A DNA stretch of 64,000 nt from Echinarachnius parma (taxonomy: Eukaryota > Echinodermata > Echinoidea > Clypeasteroida > Echinarachniidae): assembly GCA_037951105.1 (NCBI GenBank), contig JBAMJV010003954.1, forward strand, positions 1 to 64,000, in the 5' to 3' direction. The translations under genes were made by a program, and so were the position numbers. Positions 1 to 11,900 of this stretch are shown piece after piece. Below the pieces are notes generated by a model. It searched no databases. It saw nothing but the letters and a program-made list of their open reading frames with translations, and was not told where the DNA came from. How positions within the stretch are numbered: the stretch's first letter is position 1; each line of letters opens with the position of its first letter.

Positions 1-687
1 CCGTGTGCCGAGATAATGGGCATGGTATTACGGGCAGTGAGTGCGGTTTTACTGGCCCTGACCACCGATCTATCGGTGGCCCTGACTAGGTAACAATGAC
101 AAAAATTGGCACCGTGACATGGTCTCACTCACAGTGTCCTAAACAAAAAATACACAACCAAAATTACTGTTATTGGTATCGTTTTTCATTGGAAAAGACA
201 ACCTACTGATGGACATAATAGTTTGGTACTATATTTTGGGAAGTGCCCCGTTCCGTTTTTTTTTGGGCCACCGTGCACCCCTGTATATGAAGATATGGAT
301 GGGTACGGGTTTGAATAATTATTTTGTGCAAAAGTGGAAGCACAATTATTTTGTTCCATCCACACAGCTACAGACACAGTACAGAACATGCAGAATGATG
401 ACGAATATGTCTGAGGATCGACACCGACGAGCTAGCCCGGGATAACATTTTGTGTAAGTTAATGTACTTAAAGCGAATATGAAATGACTTATTAGGAGTC
501 AAAGTATCTCATCCATCATTATTATGTCTTTTGTAGGTTAATTTGGATGGTTTTGAGAACTTTCACAGGACATGCGTTTTCGAATTCGGATACGGTTACT
601 TAGCAGACGAGCATGTCGAGTGCCTTCACTGACTTTCGTCGTCACTCGTCTGCTCGTGGTTGGTTGCATTGCATGCAGTTTAATAAC

Positions 688-836
688 GGTAGTGTTACTG
701 TAATACTGCACTGATGACTGATGTAGAATTATGTCGTGTGTGTAGATTGTGAGTAAAGATTGTAAATACTGTTTACGGTAGTGTTAATGAGTGTTACTGC
801 ACTGATGTAGAATTACGTGTGTGTAGATTGTGAGTA
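688..836. repeat. Imperfect direct duplication
   Basis: A block containing GTAGTGTTA, ACTGCACTGATG, TAGAATTA and GTGTGTAGATTGTGAGTAA occurs at about 688-756 and again, with a small deletion, at about 779-836. The repeat has no coding potential. Confidence 0.6.
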
Positions 837-1436
837 AGTAAATTATGCGTGTTCATGTTCACTGACACTGATGATCACTGATCAATTGATTACGCAACGT
901 AACACTTTTGATTTTAGCTACGAGTACGAGTACGACTACGAGGAAGCAAGGTTGCATAGATATAGCATAGCCAGTAGTAACACAAGAGAAAGTGAATTCC
1001 CTTTCGTTATTTGATTAATAAATAAATACAACATGTGTGGTTGCATGAATAAAACTGATTCACGGAATAAGAATGACGTGAATGAATAAGGTATTGCACA
1101 AAGTTACATAGGATAATACAAAATGAGATATGACATGAATAAAATGCAGTGAAATAAATGCTTACTAAAATAGCGGCGAAAGTCTAAAAGCAAAATGAAT
1201 GTCTGATATCGTGGGAAAGACATGAACGAAGTACGAGAAAGGGGCTCACGCAAAGATGATGCTGCAAAAAATTGAGTGCGGAAGCGCGACTTCGGTGTTG
1301 TACTGAAGAGCTGAGAAGTGCGATGATGAACGCAGACGAGATGAGAAGTGAAGAAGTGCGGCCAACCAGTGTCTCCTCTATGATTTGAAATGCATATTCA
1401 TGCTAAAAACATTATTTTTATTTGGATGGATAAACT

Positions 1437-1970
1437 GTAACGTTACTAACCGTAACGTTACTAACCATGTTTTTGTTGTTTCTACTAAAAGTTTTAAAAC
1501 CAACAAGACATGTTTCAATATATTCTATACGTTCAATATTCTAATAATACAAATTTATTTCAGATGACTCCTGTTTACGAGAAATATTTTTCACAAAGAC
1601 ATAAGGACTCATTGTTTTTTCCATGTCCGTTTTTTGTAACGTTGCTAACCAAAGTTTGAGTTTGTGTTGTCACTCACTGAAATGTGAGGAATTGTTTTGA
1701 ATTACTGTGTGAAGAAGGTTTTGTCAGGAGGTATTCACCATCATCATCATCTGGACAGGAGTGTAGGGTAGCCCTGTAGATCTCCCGGTCATAAACACGT
1801 TGATAGCATTCCTTTTACTGTGCACAGCATGCATGGAAGTCAAACAATATCAAATCTTTTATTTAACCAAACAAAATGTATTGAATGTACCAAAAATGTA
1901 AAGAAAATATGAAGGAATATTTATGTAGCATCCTGTTGTACAAGATGCTTTAAATGTAATGTTACTAACC
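1437..1970 (+). repeat. Four spaced copies of GTAACGTTACTAACC-like motif
   Basis: GTAACGTTACTAACC occurs twice back to back at 1437-1451 and 1452-1466. One-base variants follow at 1636-1650 (GTAACGTTGCTAACC) and 1956-1970 (GTAATGTTACTAACC). All are on the same strand upstream of gene 1. The core TAACGTTA is palindromic. A regulatory role is possible but is not shown by the sequence. Confidence 0.5.
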
Positions 1971-2114
1971 GTAGAATTGCCCTTATGGGGATTTTGTAAT
2001 CTTGAAGGGAATGTGTTAAGTATCACCAATGAAGGGGTTGAATCTAAAAGACTCATAATTCCAAACTTTCTTTTCTTTCTTCCATCAGGTCAGTCGAGGT
2101 AAGAGCCATCGAAC

Positions 2115-2934
2115 ATGGAGGAACTGGAGGCTCAAGAAGCTTGTCATCCAAGTTCAGCCACCAAGGACATTCAGGTTGCAAATACAGAGTCCATTCCTGT
2201 TAGAACTGCAGAGGTAGTGACTTTAAATAGATTCGGGATCTGGAAAAAAGCTCCATGTAGTGGTGGAGGAGGACATGGAACTGATGAAACTAACAAAAAA
2301 GGACTGTGGAAAACTCTACCACGGAGTGCTCTCCGATCGAAGAGGAAATCCTGCACTCCCCAGAAGATACCGGTATTCCCGTCAGAGCCGGCAAAGAAAA
2401 TGAAAGCCTCTGAAAAGATGGAAGCAAAAACACCCGAAACAGGAGCCTTTCGAAGCCCTATGAGATGGGGAGCCACAGATATGCTCAAGAATTTAGCGCA
2501 TGAATACCTCTCTGAAGAGAAAACCAAGACGACACCTGCAGCAAATAGAGAAGCCCTGAGAGCAGATCTCTCGAAAGAGAAAACCACGGAGACGACTGCA
2601 GCTGATGAAGAAGACACCGAGGAGCTCATTCGTAAATTTTTCTTTCAAGAGAAGGCCAGGGAGGCAACTGCAGAGGGAGAAGTCACAGTGACCTTCGAGC
2701 CCTTAGGACACGAACAGCTCTCTGAACAAGAGGAGTTGCCAGTACCATGTTACACCTGCGGTGTAATACCAACGATCTATGAGAGAATGATGCCCATGAA
2801 GACAGAGATAGAACCAGGGGTTATGCTTGCTGATTTACTTCGAGATCTGAATGTTTCAATACCAGATGGTGCTCTGCAAGAGTGTGGATACAGATACTAC
2901 TGGTGCTGCAAAACCTGTGTTCGTATTTCAGTCC
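2115..2934 (+). CDS. Gene 1 exon 1: start codon and Cys2...Cys2 motif
   Basis: The reading frame opens at AACATGG and ends at the donor C|GTAAGT in phase 1. It holds three imperfect repeats containing EKT.TT or EKAREAT near residues 133-200, then a candidate zinc-binding module: Cys212-x2-Cys215 and Cys265-x2-Cys268, with an extra Cys264. The 5' UTR part of the exon starts at 2089. Confidence 0.75.
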
Positions 2935-5900
2935 GTAAGTTATCACAGATTTATAGTGAAGTGTTATAAGAGTTTTGTAACCTGTCCCATGAGATCAAAG
3001 TTTGATCTTGTAAAGACTACCATGCTGAACCGTTAACTTTACAATGATTATACCAGCTCTGAAATCTTGCTCAGACATCTTTGTTTCATAATGAAATATG
3101 ATATAGTAGTCATTTCTTAGAATTTGCAGTATGAGCAGCATGTTTCATTAGTTCTTGACACATTTTGATTTCAGAGCAAGTAACATGGAAATCTGTGAAA
3201 CCTTATCTACAAACATCTTGAAATGTGATAGCAAATCAAATATATTTGGTCCCAACCTCTGTTTTTCTTTCCTTTGAAATAAACAAAAATAAAGACTAAC
3301 AAACATTAATTGCCTTGTTAATCCTCTTTTCATCCAGATTTCAGCAGTCATCTGCAAAGTCTGCGAGACTTGGCATTGCAGTGGGTCAAGAAAACAAGTC
3401 TCTCGTTGCCAACCATTCAGGTCAACTTTGTTGAACCCGAGCATGCTGAGGAATCCTGCACTCTAGATCACATGTACCCACAACATCCACCATCTCCAAA
3501 TATAAGACCTCCACCTATGCAGGTACAACCCTTAGACCGCGAGGATACTTGGGAAGCAGACTTGCAAGTTACAGAAGAAACAAATGTGGACATGATCTGG
3601 GAAGCAAGCATTGCTGTTGACAGGAACTCGTGTGTGGAAAACACTGGCAGAGCAGGTATGGGAGGCACTAGCAATGCAGGCATGGACAGCACTGGCAACA
3701 CACGTATGGGAGTCACTGGCAATGCAGGCATGGACAGCACTGGCAACACACGTATGGGAGTCACTGGCTATGCAGGCATGAAAAGCACTGGCAACACAGG
3801 CATGGGAGCTAACGATATAGCAGCTGTAGAAGCTACAGACAAACCAAGCGTAGGAGCAAACAGCATAGCTACTGGGGGATCAAGAGTGGCAGCTCATAAC
3901 TCGACAAGTGGTAGAGGTAGAGGTAGAGGTAGAGGTAGAGGCAGAGGTAGAGGTGGAGGTGGAGGTGGAGGGGGAGATAACAGAAAAGCTAGCATGGGAG
4001 CAAACAAGAAATCAAGCATTGGAGCTAAAAGGAAATTAAGTGTGGGAGGTACTAACAAACCAATCAAGGAGCCTGTGGGAAGACAACTAGCCAAAGACCC
4101 TGATGGAGGCAGCACGAGCAAGAACCAAGAGAACCAAGAGGAACCACCATCAAAGCGCAAGCGTAATCGCAAATCATGGAAAGTAGCTGCTGTAGATCAA
4201 ATAGGCAAGTCACATTACTTGACCCTGTTGTCTATTCTGTGGAGGTCCTCCAAAAAGGCAAAGATGCAGATGACAAGATTTTTTGTGACTCAGATGAATA
4301 AAGAAGTGAAGGCTGCATTGAAACAGCATCCCGTGGAAACGATCGGCGGTGTACAGGACTACCTAGACTTCTCCTGGGACAAACTTCTCAAAGAGCACAA
4401 GTACAGCGTGCCCACGTTCTACCATCTTATGGAAGACTTGATGCAGGTTCGTCCTGGCAGACATATAGAAACAAGGTAATGGGTCTGATATCCCCCTCTC
4501 TTTATGCTTGTTAATTAAATAATTTTTTTGTGAGATAATGAAAAACTGAGTGTCGAATTCGAAAGAGCATACAATTTTAATAGCAGAATAAACTTTATTT
4601 GATCAAAATTGGTTCAGAAATGGGTGAAATTTCCAGAAACATAACCATTTTTAATAAATGTGGGGCCCCACATTTATTCAATAATTTGGACCAGCCGTTA
4701 ATTTTTTAGCTCATCCGGCCCGAAGGGCCCGATGAGCTTATGCCATGGCGTGGCGTCCGTCGTGCGTCCGTCGTCCGTCCGTCCGTCCTTCCGTCCGTCC
4801 GTCCGTCCTTCGTCCACAGTTTTCAAAATGCTTCTTCTTCGTTATTTTTCAACCGATTTTGATTCTGATTGTTTCATAAGATAGGGCTATGAGGGGGATT
4901 TAAAAATTCTACACAGAATCGTGAAATTCATTATCTATGGTAATTTATGCCAATTTATTCAAAATCACAAAAAATGCTTCTTCTCCTTCATTTCTCGACC
5001 GATTTTGATTTGGTTTGCTTTATCTGGTAGAGCTAACTTTAGTACACTAAACTTCTACACAGAATTTTGAAATTGTTCTCCATTAATTAATTATGGTAAT
5101 TTTTTTTTTTTTTTTTTTAAATTATTATTTATTTATTTATTTTTTTAAATTAAATTATTTATTTATTTATTTATTTATTATTATTATTTTTTTTATATTT
5201 AAAAAATTTTTTTTTTTCCATGTCCCTTCCGTGGCATCAAATTTATATTTTGTTCACTCTAATTTTTATTTTTTTTATTTTTATGTCCCTTCCAGGGCAT
5301 CAAATTTTTATTTTTTGACCAGTTGAAAAGTGTACCACATGAAATTTGCGATATTTGATGTTGCGAGATGCCGGATGAGCGCTACGTCATTGACGTTCTG
5401 GTTTAAAAAATGCTTCCACTTTTCAAAAATTTACAAAAGAGGTTTTTAAATAGTTGTTGATTATCTCACTATCTAATCACTATATTAACAAAACATCACA
5501 TGCACTATATTTGATTTAAAATGGTTGAAACTGATGAGTGTTCAGAGAGCGCCCTCTTGAGTTTTAACGGCTCTTTTTTTAATAACAGGCTTTTTGCTTA
5601 GTTGTTTGTAATTTTGTATTCCTTTTGAGCATGGTGGAGTCATGACTATTAGTTTGTAATGTTATGGTGCAGGTTTTGGTTGCTGAAATTCAGTTTGACC
5701 AAAACTGTACTCTCTTTACCAGAACTCAACTATCCCTTTAAGGTGCCACTGCTGATGTTTAGGTCAGCCCAGCATACATCTCTTTATCATAATCTTGACA
5801 TATACTAGTATCTTGTCATATAACGATTGAAATAAAATTATCAAATTTAAAAAAAAATAATTGTGTATTTCTTTAGCCAAATTATAATGTAATACTCAAA

Positions 5901-8900
5901 AGGAGAATGTTTAGAGAAGTTCTACCTTTGATGAATTAATTGTAAATTCATGCTTTCTGCAGAGATGCCAACCAGTACGATGTTATTGTTATTTTATTTT
6001 TTTTCTCCCCCCTTTCTATAGTAACGGTCAGAAAATGGCAAAAAAAATAAAAGAACCAGTGAAAAAATTAATATTTTTATTTCGGGGGCTCCTTTTCGGG
6101 GGCTACTTTTATCATCTCGGGGGCTACAAATTTCCGGGCTGTTTTTCGAATTTCAGGGTCTACTATTAAGCTCTAATGCTGTAAGTGATCATCTTATTTT
6201 TTTCGCTGAAAAGAACTACATTGACCCCCAGCGAAAAAAATACACGGGGGCGGCGGGCGAATTCGCCCCCGAAATGCCCAAATTCGCCCCCGAAAAAAAA
6301 AATTTGCCCCCGAAAAAAAAAAAAAAAAAAATATATATTTTTTCTCTTTTTTCCTAGATTTTTTGTGGGATTTTTCTGTTTGGATTGTGATCAAATGCTT
6401 ATAAAATGATCACTTACAGCATTATAGCTTATTAGTAGCCCCTGAAATTTGAAAAAGAGCCCGGAAATTTGTAGCCCCCGAAAGTTGGAAAAGTAGCCCT
6501 TGAAAATGGAGCCCCCGAAATAAAAATATTAATTTTTTCGCTGTTGACCCCTGATAAACTATTTGCTTAAAAGTTAGGTATTTTAAATATGTCACAAAGA
6601 AACAAAACAAACTCAATAAAACGTTGTGTGATCGATTAAACTAACTTTGATAAAAACGCAAACATTTTTATGTTTTTATGATTTTTCTACCTCGAGGTTG
6701 GTTGTTCATTAAATGTTAATAAAAGAGCAAATATTTTGCTTGCCTGTTCTTACCAGTAAAACATTTTTGCTTGCCTGTTCTTACCAGTAAAACATTTTCC
6801 TGACATTTGACAGGCCTGGGGCCAACGGGCCAGTGGTATTGTCGAGTTTTCATGAAAATTTGATTTTTCTCTTCAAAATCTGATTTTTTAGGATATTCAG
6901 TCTGTTTTGTTTGTGTCAAGAGGTTGGCATCTCTGTTTCTGTCTGTGTCCTATATGAGTAACAAAGCCCAGCCCGAATTGCACAATTACTTTACAACTTT
7001 TCATTTATTTTACAGCACACAGCAGTTAACGAAAATTCGACTAGCATGGTTGATTTCATTGGTCATGTACCATAGATGCCCGGCGAAGTTCAAGTTGGCG
7101 CAAAGCATTATGGGTATGATGCTATGGAAGTGTGGGACTCCACCTAAGGTATAGTGTACATGTCTCATTAGATAAACATTCAATCGGAGATGGAAGGTTG
7201 CTTCTAGGCTACAGTCGCACGTGCCTTGCAATGGGCTGCCAAGTGCTGCGATGAGCTGCAAATAAACAATACAAGTTATGAAGGGCAGATCATGTTCAAA
7301 ACAAGTTGCAGCACGGAGCTGCATTGACAATAATGTACAACGCGATTATTTATTACAGGGTTTGCAATATCTGCCTTTCATATGCGCTATCGACCTATCG
7401 CAGGTGATGGCAGCCCATTGTAGACTCACGAGTGACCATACCCTTACTTACAGTATTGTTAGTATTTGAACAAGTATGCAACTTATTATACTAGGTAACC
7501 TTAATAACAAAGTTGAATATTGGTTAAGTTAGGCCTATTCTGATTCCCTTTTCAATGTTTCTGGATTGATAATTACCTGCATATTAATGTAAAATTCACC
7601 CAAGTCTTAGCTTTTCCACTGTCTCAATACATTTAAGCTTTCTATGGAAGAAGATATAGAGTTGACTAAATCATGATGACGTGACTAATAAATAATGCAA
7701 GTACAAACCTCACATAAATTTACGTACAGTGTATGTGTTACATTTCAAACAAATTTGAATATTTATACCTAAAATTTTACATTGATGCTTGGGTTGTCAG
7801 TATCCTCCTATATACTGCATACAAAACTGCAGATCCCTTAAACCCCTTGTAATTGATCTTGTTTATTACTTGCACACACATTACAGGCGTTGTGTGGCTT
7901 AACGGCGGTGGGAGTATGTCAGAGTGGTAAATGTATTGAGAAACAAACCCGCAGTCTGCTTAGGGAGCACGGGAAGGCATCCACTGTATGGAAGACACAG
8001 ATTGTAAGTAAAGTTGATTGAATTATCCTTGGGTTAGTGCCGGGTTCAGTGGCGTAGCGTGGTCGGACTGATTGGGGGGGGCATGCACAAATTTTTTTTG
8101 GGGGGGGCACACTTTATGTATTTCTTTGTTTTTTCAAAAATTGTTCCCTTATGTTTTCTATTGTTTTTTCCAAATTATTAGGGGGGGAAGTGCCCCCCCC
8201 GTGCCCCCCCCGTGCCCCCCCCCCCCGTGCCCCCCCCCCCCCCCCCCCCCCGTCGCTACGCCACTGGCCGGGTTCATAGCTTCTGACTTATCGAGCAATG
8301 ATAAGGGTTTCATGGGAATGTCCCTTATTCAAGGGTCTTTGTGGACGATGGTTGAGCGCCCGTCTAGCAAATGAGGGTCAATGTGAATTTTTTGGGGTAA
8401 GAGTATATTAGGGTCGATAACTTTCCAACCCTGCATCTGTTTGTAACCAAACTTGATTGGTAGATGTCCTATAGACTTTCATGGAAGTGAGCCCTCTACG
8501 TGCTAACGCAATGACTGGGGGGCTTCTCTACCATATTTGGCATCCGCTCGCGCCCTTTTCTCCTATCCCGAGGCAGTTTATGCACAGCATTGGCCTACTT
8601 CCTTATTGCGCGCAATACGCGCGCGCTGTAACTGGGGGGCTCTGGGGGGTGGCATGTATAAAAATCATCCAAACCGAATACGTCTACCGGCCTCCATGAT
8701 ATGCTGGGGTCAAAGGTCACATAAGTAGGTCAAATGTGAAAGTTTGGGGGTAAGAGTATATTAGGGTTGATAACTTTCCAACCCTTCATCTGTTTGTAAC
8801 CAAACTCGATTGGTAGATGCCCTATATTGGCCTCTATGATATTCTGGGGTCAAAGGTCACATATGAAGGTCAAAGGTCAAATGAGGTCAAATTTGAAAGT

Positions 8901-11900
8901 TTACCTGCAAGACTCTATAATGGTTGATAACTTTCCAACCCTGCATCTGTTTGTAACCAAACTTGATTGGCATGAATGCGCTTAATTGGGCGAGACACAA
9001 TACGGCTATCGCCTTGTATTGTTCTCTCTGTCATAGTCACACGAGTTACCAGAGGACTGGCCTCCTACTATAACTTGCATTTAGTAGATGTGTGGCCTAG
9101 GGCTAATGGATTTGAGATAGGCACCGCCTTATGTGCCAAAATTGGCACGGAAAGGATTTTTACTTTAACTCTCTCATTTTGGAATTCAGGAAGATGAAGT
9201 GAGCAAGATTCCACTCATTACCAAGGATGGATGGCAGATGAGAGTCATCACCAAGAAACAGTGCTCTGAGTTGCGTGAGTATGAGACAGGCCCGTACATG
9301 TGTTTTTAATCACATTTTTGATCAGGAGATTTTATTGAAATATTGTATTACCATGATTTAAACTTCATTGTCATATCATCTGTCATTTCCCAGTTCTCTC
9401 TATTCAAAGACTCAGTGTAGACAAAACAATTTTCCCCTGTGATGATTTATAAATAATTTTGTATGTGTTGTAATCAAATATGCAGAGTGCTCGCTCATCT
9501 GTGAGCAGTAATGTATCCCTGTCGTGTTCATCTTTCTGTTTATCTCTTTTGGTGATGCATATTTACAAGTTTGTAGGTAGACCCTGATAATTGTTGTCCA
9601 TAGCCTTCAAAAATATTATTTTGAAACAAATATTATTTACTGATGTTTCGTTCATGTCAATATGACTTACGTTGATGTTCAGATCCCGGCTTCTCACTTT
9701 CGGTGGACCCGCTGCAAACCCTGAGTGCTCTCAAGGACTCCGTGCCTATAGGTGAGAACAAGATGGTGACATGGACCAATGCTTGCCTGATACAGCACCG
9801 AATCTCATTCAGACACATGACCAACCGAGAGGTCAAGCCAGCCAGCGACATCCCTTTGAAGGCGCTTTTCGCCCGCCAGGCAGACAACACTCGACTGCGG
9901 CAGCGGATGGTGGTTGCGGCTGAGCGTCGGCTGAAGCAGCTTCTCCCGGAGCTGACAGGCACACCAAGACGCCACGTCAAGCACGCATACAGCGAGCGGA
10001 CCCGCCTCCAGAGCAAAACGGTAGGTGATAGTACTACCGTTGTATGAGAAAGGCATGTGAAAGGTCATATCCCGTGAGCTGGGTGATTGTGATAGTTTCA
10101 TTCAAACTTTAATATAAAAAATTGATTCAATGCAGGTAGATTGGCTTGTTATAAAAATCACACAATGACGGAGGCATCACTTTTGACTGCTCAGTCAGAG
10201 ATCTATCCAGTTGACTTCCAGTTTAATTAGGAACAGATGAACTAGTTTCTGTCGAGAAATTAAAATCTGATTATTTCCTCTTTTAATAACTCATAATTTC
10301 AGACAAATCTTGGTGTGTCTCCAGAGAACCTTCGCACTCCACAAGGCATGCTGCAGTTCCTGCTCAAGCATAGAGACATAGTTCCTGTCATCGACGGACA
10401 ACAATTCAGCGTGCCGTTGCACGGTGATGCACTGACCACGTCTCGACTGACCAAGGTCAAGCAGCTTCAGTCAGGGGAGGTTGAGGAGGCTGACCGTCTG
10501 GAGGCCTTCAAGGAAGTCCCTCAAGACTACCACTTCAGGGCAGTCATGATGCAGGTAAGTGGGTGTAGACCAAGTCTAGATAGCTTGTCTTCAATGCCAA
10601 AGGGAGATTCACCTTCAAGGTCAAGCAGCTAAAGTCAGTGAATATTGAGAGGGCTGGTAGTTTGGAGGCCTTCAAGGAAGTCCTTCAGGACTTCCACTTC
10701 AGAGCAGTCATGATGAAGGTATGTGGGTGTAGTCCATGTATTTAGACCAAGACTTAGGTAGTCTAGGTAGCTTGTCTTTGACAATAGCCAAAGGGAGATT
10801 CACCTTTAAGGTCAAGCAGCTGAATTCAGGGAATATTGAGGGGGCTGGAAGTCTTCAGGCCTTCAGGTAAGTGGATGTAGTCCAAATCACTAGACCAAGC
10901 CTAAACGTAGTCCAGGTAGCTTGCCTTGAACAATGACAAAGGGAGATTCACCTTCAAAGTCAAGCAGATAAATTCAGAGGAGGTTGTGGAGGATGATCGT
11001 CTGGAGGCCCCCCTAGGAGGACCGCCAAGACTACCACTTCAGAGCGATCATGATGGAGCTTGGACCAAACTAAGGGTTATAGCAACCAGTCATATAAAAC
11101 AAAGATTGCTTTCATATTTTGCAGCTTCACTAGTTCACTGTAGTTGTGCATGTCGGCAATACAGGTGTATGTGTAACTAACTAAGTAGGGAGGAACTTGC
11201 ATGGAGCGTGTTAGTAATAGTTTTTAATTATTGAGTAAAGAAATGTGAAAAGACAATTTCCTGGTCTCCAGAATGAGAATAGCATGATTTACTTTCTGAT
11301 CATTTGTTTGCAGCCCAATGAATCCTATTTCTCTCTTGTCTAACAGGATATGGTCAAAAGATTCTTGTCTAATCAAACCACAAAGCAGCCAGGCATGTTA
11401 CAACATTTGAAGGAAACCTATGGCTACCAAAAGATTACCCCAGATGTCGTGAGCAATATCTACAAAGTGGTCACATTCATTACAGTGAGTCAAATACCTA
11501 TACTATTATTATTATCATTTCCTACTACATTGTGCAATTCCTATACCGTAGAGGCTAGAGGGGGGGGGGGGGGGGGGCACTTGAGTTATTTTTTGACGGG
11601 GGTGTGCCACACGGAACTCTGAAATGGGGGTCTTAAGAGCTGACTGCAAGCAAGAAATATAGGGTATTGGAGCTACAAAAACACTGAAACAGGAGTTAAG
11701 GGGTCTAAGGATCAGACTAAAACTACAAAATACATAGACTTTGAGCTACCAAAGACCTACGAAACCCTCAAAAAGGCTCAAATGGTGGTCCAAGGAGCTG
11801 ACTAGAAGAAGTATAATGGACTTGGCGCTACTAAACTACCTAGCCAAGTCATTCCGCTATGGAGTGGCAATCGGGTGTGAAAATGGGGTTCTTTTAAGCG

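Larger units (their letters stand above)
1..2088. other. Upstream non-coding region of gene 1
   Basis: No open frame here has exon-like composition or a recognisable domain. The stretch ends at a polypyrimidine tract and AG (2087-2088) that looks like a 3' splice site just before the start codon of gene 1, so an upstream 5' UTR exon and the promoter probably lie in or before this region. Small structures seen: an 18-nt perfect palindrome at 62-79, an approximately 90-bp duplication (688-756 and 779-836) and four copies of a 15-bp motif between 1437 and 1970. I could not place a transcription start. Confidence 0.5.

Noticed and set aside
5093..5326. Phe/Tyr/Leu-rich 77-codon frame
   Set aside because: It is an AT-rich low-complexity stretch inside a transposable element.
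8072..8374. Pro-rich 100-codon frame
   Set aside because: It arises from the C run of the hAT element at 8047 and spans its end into unrelated DNA.
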